Shown here: positions 41,773 through 53,081 of the stretch, piece after piece
How the letters are laid out: each line of letters opens with the position of its first letter
How positions within the stretch are numbered: position 1 is the stretch's first letter
DNA from: Diaporthe sp. PMI_573
Lineage: Eukaryota; Ascomycota; Sordariomycetes; Diaporthales; Diaporthaceae
Direction of reading: 5' to 3'
Length of the DNA: 64,000 bases
Assembly (NCBI GenBank): GCA_021399435.1
Contig: JAJTUP010000116.1
Span: 91,914-155,913, forward strand
Program-made: the position numbers and the translations under genes
The notes under the pieces: model-generated
Told to the model about the DNA's origin: nothing
Seen by the model: the letters and a program-made list of their open reading frames with translations, nothing else
Databases searched by the model: none

Positions 41773-43534
41773 ATGGAACAGACATCTTTCTCCAGACAAG
41801 ACCACCTCTTTCTTCCTCATCCGCCCTTCTTAGACCACGGTCCACTTTCAACGACAGGCGAATTCAGCCAGCCGGGGTCAACGGCGTCTCCAGCGTCCCT
41901 CTATCCCGATTCTGTAAATTCTCACGGACACCAAGACGGCGTTGAATCATTTAGGACAGATCTCCTACACTTCAGCTTCGAAAATAATACTTACTTCACC
42001 TCCCCACCACCCTTTTCAGCTACCGAGTTCGACCAGCTCATAGAGTCAATGCCTGAGCTCAACATGGACCAAGGTAGCATCAGGGTTGCCTCGGATGATC
42101 CGGATTGCTTAGACGGAACAAATCAATCCGAGAAATCGTCCATTGAAGAGGCGTCCGCGTCTGCTCCAAATGCGCCGGCGAAAAAATTGAAGCGGAGAAT
42201 TGGGCGTCCCCCCCAAACACCGATGCGAATCAGCTGATGCACACAATAATCCTGATCGTACCAAGCGTGCCGGGAAGAGACGTCGTACTGATCCGAACTT
42301 GGAGGATCCGGACAAACGTGTCCAGAATGGGGATATCACAGCAAACCAAGAGCTGAAGGCAGAGTCAGCTATGCCAGAGCTGCCTTTCCGGCCAGAGGAC
42401 ATCGAAAAGCTGCTGAGCCCAGTTGACGACTCCCCGCTGAATGGAGATTTCCTCGACATTATTGTGCAGTATTTTGCTGCCTGCAACACACACATCACCG
42501 CCATATCTGGCAATGCTTGGGTTGCTGAGCCAGTCGAAAATACACTGCCATGCGACGAAACATCGATATTTATCCTTTTAGCCAACATCAACAGCCACTC
42601 AATTCCTATGGTAATTCACGTGGCGCGACGCAACGCCATCACGGTAGGCCAACAATGCAAGGAGGATCAACAAAAGCTTCAGCAACTGGCTTCCTGCTTT
42701 GTCAACGATCGTATGCAAGAGCCGTTCAACAGTTGGAATGAAGGTTGGACAATGCAGCACGACACAAACCCACAACATTTTGACGCTCGTAATAGTGACT
42801 TGCACTATCTCTGGGTCGTCATGAACATCACTGTGGGCAAAGCGCCCCCTTCGTTTGATCACCAGCTCTTGCGATCGTACCTCTATGCCATATGCGTGAC
42901 CATCAATCACCTCGCTAGTGCTGCTGCAGCGCTTGGCAGCGGTAGCCCTGGAGCTAAAAGTGCAGCCAGTCGAAACGGCGACACATTGAAAACGCTCTGG
43001 GATCTGATCTCTTCGACAGATATGATCCAAAACTACCAAGACCATGCCCTATCCGAGTTTTTCGAGAGGATTGAGAACGGTGTCGACCCCGCTGGCTTTG
43101 CCAATAATGACTTTCGCAATATGTTTCTTCGCGAGATGGCAGATTCCTACAAGGCTACTCGTGCCTCTGAGTTAGAACGGGTACAAGCGCATGCAAACCA
43201 CCTTGTGATTCTGACTGATGTTTTCCGTTATTCAAGTAGGATGAGCCTGGAAGACTAAAACGAATTGGACAACGAAGAGGCTACTCTGCGGAGAATTCAA
43301 CAGGATATTACATTCTTAAAAAAGCCCCCCTCGAACTGGCAAGACGAGGTGGCACAGGCGCTGAGAAACATTGCGGAGGAGAGGTGGAAATCCATCAAAT
43401 ATTGCTGGCTTCGAGAAGCACTGAGGCTGATCAACGTACACAGTACTGCGAAACGTGTGAAGGAACTAAGAGAACAGGTCAAGAAGGCACCACTGCAGGC
43501 AGTGAAGCAAATCGAAGGGTCAAATAGTGCTTGA
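41773..43534 (+). pseudogene. AT-hook protein with Ulp1-like (C48) degenerate protease region
   Basis: The N-terminal frame (41773-42237) is disordered and Ser-rich and ends in an AT-hook-like KRRIGRPP. The C-terminal frame, to 43258 and on past a TAA at 43256-43258 to 43534, is one frame over. Reading C6 rather than C7 at 42208-42214 joins them; the TAA fits CAA to TAA. Corrected length is about 587 codons. After a basic KRAGKRRRTD patch, PLNGDFLDIIVQYF, ILLANINSHSIPMVIHV and NSDLHYLWVVMNI resemble the LND, HW and NxxDCG blocks of Ulp1 proteases, but the catalytic Cys and Asp appear lost. The final 90 residues are coiled-coil-like. Nuclear role inferred. Confidence 0.5.
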
Positions 43535-43929
43535 AATTCGAGCACTCGCTGAGAACAAGCTTCATGGGTATTTTGTATGTATTGTTCGGACTGCTGCAGC
43601 TGTTGTTGACGTTTCTTGTTTCTATTCATTTGTTAATGACTGGGTGTTTATCGTCGGAAAGCAGGTCTTGTTGTCCATCCTCGTTATATTCTTCCAGCGC
43701 AAAATCAATCCTATAACGGAAGAATACACAGTAAAGACTGCTGCTGAAGCCTTGCCGGAACAGAATCTGTTGACGGAATCCAACAGCCCACTACCGGAAG
43801 CGTCGAGTATGCTTCCTCCGTAGTGACCGTGCCGCCTGAGGGTTATGGCCCTGCTTGAAGCTATACAGACTGGTTCCGTTACGGTGATGGTCACGGCGGC
43901 AGAGGTGAGATTGTCAGGCGAACTGATTG
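43535..43929. other. Intergenic between the Ulp1-like gene and hAT-6
   Basis: Holds decayed sequence with CCGTTA/TAACGG motifs (43715-43900). The hAT-6 ORF reads through part of it on the minus strand, but without transposase similarity. No gene seen. Confidence 0.4.
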
Positions 43930-44785
43930 CTATGGCCATCACCTTCATGGCCAAGGAAAGGCCCGTATGGCGTTGAGAGATCTCGGGAACCCCCAGGATC
44001 AACTTCACGGGCTTCCCTTCATCGTCCCTGCAGAAGCAAGCAATACCATACAGGGGGAGTTGGTTCCTAGCTGTCCAGCCATCAAAGGAGATGTGGACAA
44101 GACCCTGCCGGCTTTCCAGGTAGGTGGTGATAGTGGCAGAATGTTTCTCGAACTCGGAGATGATCTTGCTGCGAATAGCGTCGCCAGACAGGTGTGCGTT
44201 CTGTATGGCCACAGCTGGGTTCAGGTATTCAAAGATCTGGCGCAACATGGGGTTCTCCGCCTCGGTAAATGGCTTATTGCCCGATACAATATAATGTACA
44301 AGGAGTCGCCTGAACTCGCTTCTGTTAAAGGACTTGATAAACACGTTGGCGATTGCTTGGTCACGTGGCTGGGAGACGTCCAATTTGAAGGCGTCTACAA
44401 TCGATCTCTGTGTAGGCCGTGGTGGTTGGCTAGATCTGCGCTTCTCCATCACGCCCTTGGGCTGGCTGGCAGGAGCGGTGACCTGGTGGGCTTTGTAGAG
44501 GTGGTCCATCATGTTTGCTGTGCCTTTTTCCTTGTACGCAGCTGGCTTGTGGCTTCTCTTTTGCACACAGAGTTTGCAAAGCCAGTGGCGGTCTCTGCCA
44601 TCTTTCTCGATGTCATAGCCGTAGGCCCAGACCCAAGCCTTCAGATCGCGTGTGCGCTCGCTGTGGGTCCAGCCAGCCCAGCGAGCTGTTTCAAAGAGAC
44701 CATCTAAGGCCTGGACGTCGTCGGGAGGAGGTGGAACGAGGGGATGATCGATAGGAAAATCAACGGGAGATACGTTGTCATCCAT
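43930..44785 (-). pseudogene. hAT-6 transposase, N-terminal half
   Basis: Met at 44785. A BED-like finger (CKLC...H), SIVDAFKLDVSQPRDQAI, NPMLRQIFEYLNPAV, HISFDGWTARNQ and LYGIACFCRDDEGK match the hAT-2 N-terminus. The open frame continues to 43622, but residues after about 285 no longer resemble a transposase and read into unrelated sequence. Truncated, non-functional. Confidence 0.82.
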
Positions 44786-45062
44786 AATCTAGGCCTGTAG
44801 GCATTGCTTGGTGTCACAGGACGAGGGAGATCAAAGGGTTATTAATCGGCTATATTTGAGCCTATATAGCTGACTCAGGGGATCAAGGGGCTCAAAAAGC
44901 ATAAAAAATGGGTAGACGGCAATGAAGGCAACGTAAAGGCAATGTTGCCCATCTGAGATTGCGTTGCGTTGCCTTGCCTTAGTCATCGCGGTTCCCCCAT
45001 TGCGTTGCGTTGCCGCAATATATTGCTAAACAGTTGCCTACATTGCGTTGCTCGGAGCCCTG
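43930..45062 (-). mobile_element. hAT-6, 5' half of a hAT element
   Basis: The terminus CAGGGCTCCGAGCAACGC lies on the minus strand at 45062 downward, with TTGCGTTGCGTTGCC-type subterminal repeats (about 44900-45060). The transposase N-terminal half is on the minus strand (start 44785). Homology to hAT-2 stops at about 43930 (after RHTGLSLAMKVMAI). The 3' half and other terminus are missing. Confidence 0.8.
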
Positions 45063-45070
45063 AGAACAAT

Positions 45071-45271
45071 ATGTCCCATCTGAAAGATCACACAAGCTGT
45101 TGTATAAAGCTCTACGCCGAAGGGCAATATGAGAAAGCACAGCAAGTCTTGCAAGAGAGCTTCAAAACCCTAGAACCAGAGCTCCTCGTCGGACCAGCCG
45201 CTCGGCCAAGGGTAAAGAGCACAGGTGCAATGAATGTCACGGCAAAAGCTACTCGAGGCCAGAACATATAA
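45071..45271 (+). pseudogene. TPR-like gene fragment trapped between two hAT halves
   Basis: A Met at 45071, 9 bases after the hAT-6 terminus, opens 66 residues. The stretch CCIKLYAEGQYEKAQQVLQE has the spacing of a tetratricopeptide repeat (L/Y, G, Y, A positions). The frame ends at 45271, shortly before the hAT-7 homology starts. Probably a remnant of a host TPR gene rather than a whole gene. Confidence 0.4.
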
Positions 45272-45287
45272 GGAGGCATTACAATGA

Positions 45288-46727
45288 GTGAGCGAAACCT
45301 ACCATGCAAAATTGGAATCTAGACATCATCCTGACGCCTTCGAACAACAGCTTGACGGCGCCATGGCGTTGACTGACGCCGATTATCAAGAATGGAGACG
45401 GCAAGGGCCAGTTGGCAAGCTTCACAACCTCGTCGTCGATATCCGCAACGTTCAGGTATTATCTCGTGGCCTTTATCGGCTTCAACTGGACGAGATCGAT
45501 CGGTCGGCTGCAACAAGTCGAAAGCGACGGCCATTACGCGTAATTAGTGATAATAACACGCGTTGGCTATCCCAATTATATATGATCAGACGCGCGCTGT
45601 GGTTGAAGACGACGATTAGGATGCTCCTTATCGTCGCTCGAGAGGACTGGGATCGCGAGAATGCTTCAAAGCGAACGGGCCGGGTATCTGCAACGAAGCT
45701 TCAGAAGCTTCCACGATATCTCAGGGAAGAGAACCACCTCTCTGATGAGGATTGGGACGCTCTCCAGCACCTTGAGGGCATTCTGACGATTTTCGAGACC
45801 GTTGTCAAGACCCTCGAGGGCGATGGCAAGGCCCGCATCCGCAAAGACCGGTCCGGATCTTATGGCAACGTGTGGGATGTGGTCCTCGGCTTCGAGCTTC
45901 TATTGAGCAAGCTTGAGGAGTATAAGCAGCTTGCTGAAAGCTTCCCTAACCCCGAGCACTTCAGAGTTGGGATTAACCTTGCTTGGCAGAAGCTTGATGA
46001 GTATTATCAACGGCTTGACGAGACTCCGATATACTATACAGCTCTGGCGCTTCATCCTGCTTATCGATGGGACTGGTTTGACGAGATGTGGCACGAGAAG
46101 CCGGCTTGGGTTGCCAAGGCGAAGGCGCTGGTCCTTGAAGTATGGGCAACTGACTATGCCCATCTCGATATTAGGACTATTAGCTGTGGGAGTAGCAGAA
46201 GCGACGACGAGCCCGTCGCCAAAAGGCCACGCTTCCATAATCCGTTTGATAACGCTGAACGGGTCGCGAAGCCGTCGCGCCCGGCGGCAGTGATCGGCGA
46301 CGAGTATACGGCTTGGCAGCTTGATCGAGAGGTGGGCGACGGCGAGGTGCGTGATCCGTTAGCTTACTGGTTTGAACGGCAGGAGCGATATCCTCGTCTG
46401 TCGCAAATGGCGATGGACTTCATAACTATTCAACCCATGTCAGCTGAGTGCGAGAGGGCATTCTCGGCCGCAGGGCAAATGGTGACACCCACACGCAATC
46501 GGCTTGAAGCTGTAACTATCGCGATGTGCCAGGTTCTGCGGTCTTGGTATCGAGCTGGCATTATTCAGGGCCAAGGGAGCGACAGCGAGGTCGCGAAGGC
46601 GTTGCAGAGCGACAAGGACGACGAGACAAGCAGCTATATTTGGCAGCGGAGCGACGACGAGGTCTGTTCTGAAGCCTCAGAGGCCGAAGATATCGAGTAT
46701 TCCACGTCAAGCTCGGATTCAGAGTAG
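45288..46727 (+). pseudogene. hAT-7 transposase, C-terminal two thirds
   Basis: Homology to hAT-2 begins at about 45318 (DAFEQQLDGAMALTDADY) and continues without shift through WLSQLYMIRRAL, GSYGNVWDVVLGFELLL, YRWDWFDEMWHEKP and the dimerisation block MSAECERAFSAAGQM, then an acidic Ser-rich tail. The intron of hAT-2 after QR has no counterpart removed here: the region after VDIRNVQVL reads through. The first 370 residues, including zinc finger and first acidic residues, are absent. The frame is intact, which makes it a useful reference for the 4-base loss in hAT-2. Confidence 0.85.
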
Positions 46728-46903
46728 CCGGGCGCCAGCGGGATTGGGAATAGCTTCGCTTGCTTATATAATAATCCACAAATACACCCATGTGTACACC
46801 CACTGGCAATATAGCAAAGTGGGTGTACACCAACTTGCAAATAGCTTCATTAGTAATCCACCCATCCACCAAGGCCACTATAGTGGGTGGGTGGAGAGAC
46901 GCC
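45310..46903 (+). mobile_element. hAT-7, 3' half of a hAT element
   Basis: The terminus at 46903 reads, reversed, CAGGGTTCGGCG, of the same kind as hAT-2 and hAT-6. The subterminal zone (46780-46885) carries CACCCA and GTGTACACC repeats like hAT-2. The 5' end is missing. It lies head to head with hAT-6; different subterminal repeats suggest two separate elements rather than one inverted copy. Confidence 0.75.
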
Positions 46904-47434
46904 GAACCCTGCGCGTGGTAGGATTGAGTGTATCGCGAATGCTTCTGTCGACTTGAACCAATCCTGAATCCAATGAGCCTTGTCGACAGAAGAAAAGTCA
47001 GCCATGATGCGCAGAGGCCGGAAGTGCTGCAGAGCAAGTATACGACAGGATTCCCGACAGTCCAAAAGATCGGGAACCGCTCAAGGCAGGTGTTGCTCAA
47101 CATGCTGTTGGGTCTGTATTATGTAATCATAACGGCTCCGGACCTCTAGATCCTGCACAACTGTACGAGCTTATAGGTCCAGGTAGGAGAGTATTGCATA
47201 TGATGTAATGCAACCAATGTGGAAGTAGGAATAGCCGTCTTGTTCAGACTGTACGCGTACCCACCCAGACGAAAATTGTGGATCGACTCGTAGCAGCAAT
47301 TAACCTCCCTGCAACCAGCCTGAACCTCACGGGTTACTCATGTTACCGCAGCCATAGTATGCAAATTTATACATCTACCTTTGAGAACAAATGAATACAT
47401 TTGGGATGATAAAAAAGAGGCCGCTGTTATCTGA
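46904..47434. other. Gene remnant next to hAT-7, then intergenic
   Basis: On the minus strand about 47065-46904 encodes a protein-like piece (LQHFRPLRIMADFSSVD, IQDWFKSTEAFAIHSI) that ends exactly at the hAT-7 terminus. It is probably part of a host gene disrupted by the element. The rest to 47434 shows no gene. Confidence 0.4.
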
Positions 47435-48970
47435 TCAAGGATTTGCCTCACCTCGTTTCTCGCTCATCAAACCGTCCTTAGAGAAACCGCCAGGCGGCCT
47501 ATACAGCCCCGGGGGATGACTTCCCGACCAACTGTCATTCAGATTTTCCTCGGTATCAACCACAGAAGTGTCTGTTAACGAGGGCAGCGTGTCGACAGTA
47601 TGCTCACTCCTGACATGCCCCTGCCACCGCTTGCGACGTCGTCCCCGTTCTTCCTCCTCCGAATCAGAGCAATCGCAATGCTCAGCGTCGACCCCACCCC
47701 ATGGGTGTACTCTTACTCGTCTTGTCTTCTGCGGTGGCCACTCCCATCCACTATCATCCTCCTCCTCGTCGTTAGCTGACGTCTGGGAACGAGATCGCTT
47801 CCTGCTGCTCGGACTCTCGCTCGCCTTCCTTGAACCACCGCCACTATAGAGGTCTCGCAGAGCCGTTTCAGACAACCATTCCCTCTGCACCTCATGCCGG
47901 TTTCCAGCCCGTAGTCTGGCGACATACTTCTCCGTCGGACTAAATGCTATGAATGGCTTTAAGAGCATAAAGACAGCCTGCGCGAATTTTGCAAAGATAT
48001 ATTGCTTTGCAACACACTCAAAAGCATTTCTCTGGATTAGCCTGTTGTGCCATTTGGCGGCGAACTCCCGGCTTCCTGGTGTTGGCGCCGTGAGAACGTG
48101 CGCTACGTATTGACCTCCTCGCTTAGGAACAAAGGCGAACATATGTGCGTCCCACATGTTGTGTAAATCCGCTCGTATAGTCATCTTATTGCGTGTATTG
48201 TGAATGAAGCGCATAGTATGCTGCTCATCCTCGTAGCGTTTCATGTTGTTAACTTGAAACCATGTAATGTTGGCAGAAGGAACTATGTGCGCTCTGGTGA
48301 TTGAATAGTCATAGTTGGAGAGGACGCATCGCGAGAAATTGGGACGCGGGACAGCAAATGCTGCAATGGGAAGTACGGGGGGCGGGTGAGGAGGTGCTGT
48401 CGCATCATCAGGAGGAGCGGCTGCGTCGGCATCGGGACGGTCGGCGTAGGGACGGTCGGCGTTGGGAGGAGCGGTCGTGTCTGCATCACCGTCGCCCCAA
48501 CCCAGATTCAAGAAGTCGTCATGAGGGAATCGCCAGTCTTCGAAAGTCGGAACGATCGGATACACATAGCGGCCCTGTCTTTGTTCCACGTCGCCGTCGC
48601 CATCACCATCGCGCCGCTCGACAATGAGCCAGTAGCTGTCTTCTGTCAGAATTCCGTCTGGCGCAACTGGAACAGCCTGTTGCCCGTCCCGATCAGTTGC
48701 CAAGTATCCATGAAAAGCATTGTTGGCGATAATCTGGCAGGCTTGAAGTGCAGTGCGGTGATGGACGCCTGTAGCTAGTCCATTTCGGTCCAGCCGGGGT
48801 AGTTTGAGCAGAACGTCATCGAAGTCTGCGTAGGCCGGATGCCTAAAGGAGATCGTAGAGTATGGCGGGATGAAGCGAGAACTGAGGTCTTCGTGCACCC
48901 GCGGCTCCAGTGTGACGTCCATGGCGGCGGTAGCCGAGTTCACTAGTGGGTGGTATTTGACTGTAGCCAA
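47435..48970 (-). CDS. HNH_2-type nuclease-domain protein
   Basis: 511 aa, single exon. Residues 211-287 fit the fungal HNH_2 domain: CVLSNYDYSITRAHIVPS (C215, H228) and RNKMTIRADLHNMWDAHMF (N261, H270, D274), followed by FAFVPK. A Pro/Asp/Ala-rich linker precedes the domain. The C-terminal 130 residues are disordered with a nuclear-type basic patch (SSRKRSRSQ) and acidic clusters. HNH_2 proteins are widespread in ascomycetes and mostly of unknown role; DNA cleavage is inferred from the family. Divergent from the gene at 49277, sharing a 306-bp promoter region. Confidence 0.8.
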   Translation of the reverse strand: MATVKYHPLVNSATAAMDVTLEPRVHEDLSSRFIPPYSTISFRHPAYADFDDVLLKLPRLDRNGLATGVHHRTALQACQIIANNAFHGYLATDRDGQQAVPVAPDGILTEDSYWLIVERRDGDGDGDVEQRQGRYVYPIVPTFEDWRFPHDDFLNLGWGDGDADTTAPPNADRPYADRPDADAAAPPDDATAPPHPPPVLPIAAFAVPRPNFSRCVLSNYDYSITRAHIVPSANITWFQVNNMKRYEDEQHTMRFIHNTRNKMTIRADLHNMWDAHMFAFVPKRGGQYVAHVLTAPTPGSREFAAKWHNRLIQRNAFECVAKQYIFAKFAQAVFMLLKPFIAFSPTEKYVARLRAGNRHEVQREWLSETALRDLYSGGGSRKASESPSSRKRSRSQTSANDEEEDDSGWEWPPQKTRRVRVHPWGGVDAEHCDCSDSEEEERGRRRKRWQGHVRSEHTVDTLPSLTDTSVVDTEENLNDSWSGSHPPGLYRPPGGFSKDGLMSEKRGEANP

Positions 48971-49276
48971 GCGTGATGCGCCGAGTCGTTGATTGTCGTT
49001 TGGAGGTCAGACGGTTACTGAGTAGGTAGCAGGCAGCCGATATCCTGGCTGGCCTACCCAAGGTATTATTGCAGCCAAGCTGGAGGGGCGGATTGGTTGG
49101 CCGCCCCTATCTAATCAGCTGCCTGCCGGCGAGTTAGGAGTGCCAAGACGGAGACATGTCATGCATCCAAACTGGAGAACAAGGAACAATTAACAGTACA
49201 CAAATTACCGGGACTAACTTCTCCACCTTCATCTGCAACCGCACCGCCATCACCGACTCAAACCGCCTGGCCAACG

Positions 49277-50004
49277 ATGGGCTCCCAAGAACATCTTCCG
49301 GCAGCCGTGTTCGCGCCTTCTCCCCCCCCTCGCTACAAGCCCCGGGACGTCCGACTGTGACGCCGAGGGCAGCAAGCCGTCGGGGCGGAGACGAAAACCG
49401 CAGGCACCAGAGGGAGAACCATCTCCATCGTCGTCGTTCACATCCGCCGACCCACCCGTCACTCGACCGTGCAGCGACCTCGACACGGCGTTCGAACTCG
49501 TCAGGGCGGCCTGGCAGGGGAATCTGCCAGACGACTTGCTGTGTCTCGAGTGGCATGTCCTGACTATCTCACTTGCCCAGTTCTTCGACCTGTGTGAACG
49601 GCTAGAAAAGGAGGGATTGCTCAAGTACTTCGAAGACCTCCGCTACGATTACAACCCTGACCGTTCCGAACTCGTCCTGCGTCTCATGGAGTAAGGACCT
49701 CTCCCCAATCATAGCGTTGTTGAGCAGGACATGATGTGCTAAGCGAGTTTGGCACAGGACCGCCCTGCATGCATGCATGACGGAACGCATTCGCGACGCG
49801 ATAAAATCACAGCTGCAAAAGCTCCCTCCCCAGCCTGACGGCGCGCAATCCGATTCCGCGCAGTCCGACACCGACGCTCCACTGTCCGACTACGACCCCG
49901 ACGCCGTCTTGTCTCGACTTGCCTCTAAAATCAACACATATGGACACATGAAGATCAGGCTCCAGGCAGAGACGGGGCCGGCTAGGAGGTACGACATGTC
50001 GTAA
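49277..50004 (+). pseudogene. Unidentified acidic protein, two exons, one C-run frameshift
   Basis: Start MGSQEHLPAAVFAPS at 49277. A C8 run at 49322-49329 shifts the frame; with C7 the product continues SPPLATSPGTSDCDAEGSKP and stays open through CLEWHVLTISLAQFFDL and RYDYNPDRSELVLRLM. A 67-bp intron (49691-49757; GTAAGG donor, CACAG acceptor) joins to TALHACMTERIRDAIKSQLQ in frame, ending YDMS at 50004. Corrected length is about 219 aa. N-terminus disordered, middle helical, an Asp/Ser repeat (SDSAQSDTD) near the end. Family unknown. Divergent partner of the HNH_2 gene. Confidence 0.6.
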
Positions 50005-50256
50005 CATTTGAAAAGCCCAGACTTGCAAACAACCCTTATATCCTCCTAGTTCACTTTATCGCTGGAAGATTTCAGAACACAAGCGTCCTTCCCATGGTCC
50101 CAGAACGCCAACAGATCTCTAATTGGAATAAGATCAATTCGATGAAATTATACTGTACTTCTCCACAGCAGCCCCATTGTACAATACTGATGGCGACTGG
50201 TGCAAGGACAGAGTGCTCATTTCGGATTTTTAATTTCAGAAAACCCAGTTTATCAT

Positions 50257-53081
50257 CAGTGTGGCTAACAATCAATCGAGTTCAATTTCGGCCCTCAAAC
50301 TCGATTGATTGAACCTATCTCAGCTCGATTGAAGCTTGACTTGACTAATCAGCGACCTCGATTGACAACTTGTCAAGTACTTGATATACTATGCCTAATC
50401 AGGTAATTTGTATAGACCTCTTGGTGTAGAAATCCCGCGCAAGATCTTTGAAGTAATCCAATTCTTCTGTATTATCTTAGCTTCAACTGTGTTATCGCCG
50501 AGGCCGTTGCGCTTGTCAGTGATGAGCTTACTACCGTCAGAGAATACGCGCTCTGGCTTTGCGCTCATTGCTGGCGTGCTGAAGATGTTAAGAGCAAGTT
50601 TGCTGAGAATAGGCCATACGTGGCGTCGGTCTACCCACCATGCCAGAGGATTCTTAACGGTTATGTTATCCTTTGACGGCACCTGCTTTATCTAGATCTC
50701 CCACTCAGTCTCTACCTTCCTCCTCTTGCCACGGCGTGGTTGATCTGTTGTATGGCCCCAAGCATCGAATTTGTTATCGATTGTCGGCGAGGAAGAAGGA
50801 GAGGTCTCGGCTTGGTCGACGTGCTTAGTGGCCACCGTGACTGCGGCGAAGCGATTGTAATATACAGTAAGCTCCTTCTCTGCTGTCTTTATCCAATTCT
50901 CTTGCTTCCACCACTTCTCCCTAAAGTATTTGAATTGGTAGGCTGGGTGGAGGGCGATGGCCATGCGGTAGATAGGCGACTGGTCGGTAAGCTTGTAGTA
51001 GGTGTTGATCTTTGACCATGCAGCGAGCACACCGGCGGAGTAGTAGGGAGGAAGGGCATCCTCATTATCTGCATCCATGGCGTCAATCTCTTCTTTGACG
51101 CTCTCAAGCTTCGTAAGCAGGAAGCCCATGGCGTAGAGTACTTGCCACACCGAGCCTTGGCCACCCTCGTTGCCCTCGCTATCTGCACGGCTTTGTAGTC
51201 GCTTCATGAGTTGCTCGAAAGGCTGCAGGAGCTTATAGAAGAGCTCAAGCTTGTGCCAATCAGCCTCGGTGAGGAAGTTATTCTTGTGCTTGTCGTTTTT
51301 ATCTGGAGGCTTTCACTGCGCCTGGTAGAGATTGATGGCAGGGCGACACTTAAGAGCACGCTCGATCATGTAATATGTCGCGTTCCATCGAATGCCACTG
51401 TCATTGAGGAGCATGCCGACGAAGAGATTGCCGTCGCTTGTCTTCGTGACGCGCATGCGAGCTCTTAACACCTCGCGACGCGTGTTGTTGCGATTAATGT
51501 AGATAACGAGGTTGTGCAGCTTGCCAATGACGCCTTTGAGGCTCCAGAGAGCTACACGCTGCTTCTCCGAAGCCTCAATAAGATTCTTCTCCTATGTGCT
51601 GATGCCTTTGCCAAATAAGAGAGCCTTAACGACGAGATTAATAATATGGTCGATACAGCGAATACGGTCTGCTTCTGGATCGATTGAGGAGAAGGAACGC
51701 TGTAATGCTTTGAGGCATTTGTCGTTATTACCAGCGTTATCCATAATGAAGGAGCCGAGCTTCTTGCCGATGCTGTATTGTAGAATTACTGGCTTTACTA
51801 GACCTGCGAGGTTGTCGCCGGTGTGACCGCTATAATGTTGTGGGAAGCCGAGGAGGAGTGTTTGAGGATGACCTTTGCCGTCGACGAAGTGTGCGCATAT
51901 AGCGACGTATTCTCTGCGATTGTGAGCTTGCCATCCATCGATTGAGAGGTTGATGTTGCTGAGTGCAGACTGCACTAATTTGATGATGAATGGCAAGCGT
52001 GCTGCCATTGAATCCTTCACCTACTGCGAGAGCGTTGAGTGATGCGTTGGCAACAGGTGTGTGAGCGAAGGCTTGCCGTATGTGAGTAAATTAGTGGTTG
52101 CCTTGTCTGTGACTTCTCGGTAGCTGAGGCGTAGCTTGATGGCCCAGTCAATAAGCTTTTGCTTATATTCATCTTCATTAAATGGCATGACGAGCTGGAA
52201 GACTTCTGCGGCGTTGTTGGCGTTGATATTGTCGTCATTGATGGTTGAATTCGAAGGTCTTTTGATATTGTGGAACTCTATAAGATGCTGGATTGCAGCA
52301 GTCGTTGATTCTGCAGCAAATAGCTGACTGATATACTGCTTCTTGGTATGGCAATCGGCGCAGAGGAAGTACTTGTCATTACTATGCTCCAGCTCGGCTC
52401 TATATGAATAGATCCATGAGACCTTTACTCGTCTGCCCATGCTCCTCTTGTCCTGTATGCGATATTGTATACCCTTGAGAATCGTGCTATCGTGCCGCCG
52501 AAGCATGCCCTAATTAATTGGGAACGAGAGAGAGTGTGGAGGGCAGGTAGATTGATGGAGAGATTGCTCTACATCTGATGTTTGCTTGGTCGACAATAGC
52601 AGCTCGTTTGGGTCAGTAGATTGCCTTGAAGAAGACATTGTAGATAAGCTTTGAGTACTTGATGGCCGACTTGGGCCCCAGAACGCGTGTAGCGACATAA
52701 TAACGCGTTGATTTGACGGGTTGTTGATAGACATTTGATGGAGAAAGAGTAGGGTTTTATTTCGCCCGGGGACATACCTCATGGGGCCATTGCGCTAAGC
52801 TGTTTACGTTTGCGATTTACGTTGATTCTGGTGGGTTTAGAGTTTGCGCAGCTTAGATAATTAGTTCTAAGCGATGTAATTGGCTAATTAGCGATATCAA
52901 GGGTATCTTCTCCTAGCCTTCCTAAATAAGTAATTATTGGCATCAAGTACTTGATAACTTGACACTCCTTTAACTTGATTGATTGATGACAACCCTTAAA
53001 CTTGACTTGAGAACTTGACTTGACGAGAAGTCGAACTTGATTGAGAATTGTCAAGTTCGAGCTTGATTGTTAGCCACACTG
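50257..53081 (-). mobile_element. hAT-3, complete but mutated hAT element
   Basis: Terminal inverted repeats CAGTGTGGCTAACAATCAA at 50257 and its reverse at 53081 match over 19 bases. Subterminal CGATTGA/CTTGATTGA repeats are dense at both ends. The transposase is on the minus strand with five in-frame stops. Flanks (TTTATCAT, AATGGGGA) show no target duplication. It interrupts an F-box/ankyrin gene on its right side. Confidence 0.9.
50395..52638 (-). pseudogene. hAT-3 transposase with five in-frame stops
   Basis: A single minus-strand frame runs from a Met at 52638 to 50395: BED-type finger (CADCHTKKQ...H), NLSIDGWQAHNRREYVAICA, FIMDNAGNND, IDHIINLVVKALLFGKG, YYKLTDQSPIYRMAIALHP and a decayed dimerisation block PAMSAKPERVFS. 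The frame is never shifted. It is stopped five times: TAG at 52507-52509, TAG at 52021-52023, TAG after KGIST at about 51592-51594, TGA at 51313-51315 and TAG at 50692-50694. Each is one C-to-T from CAG (Gln) or CGA (Arg). This is the pattern of RIP. Confidence 0.88.
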
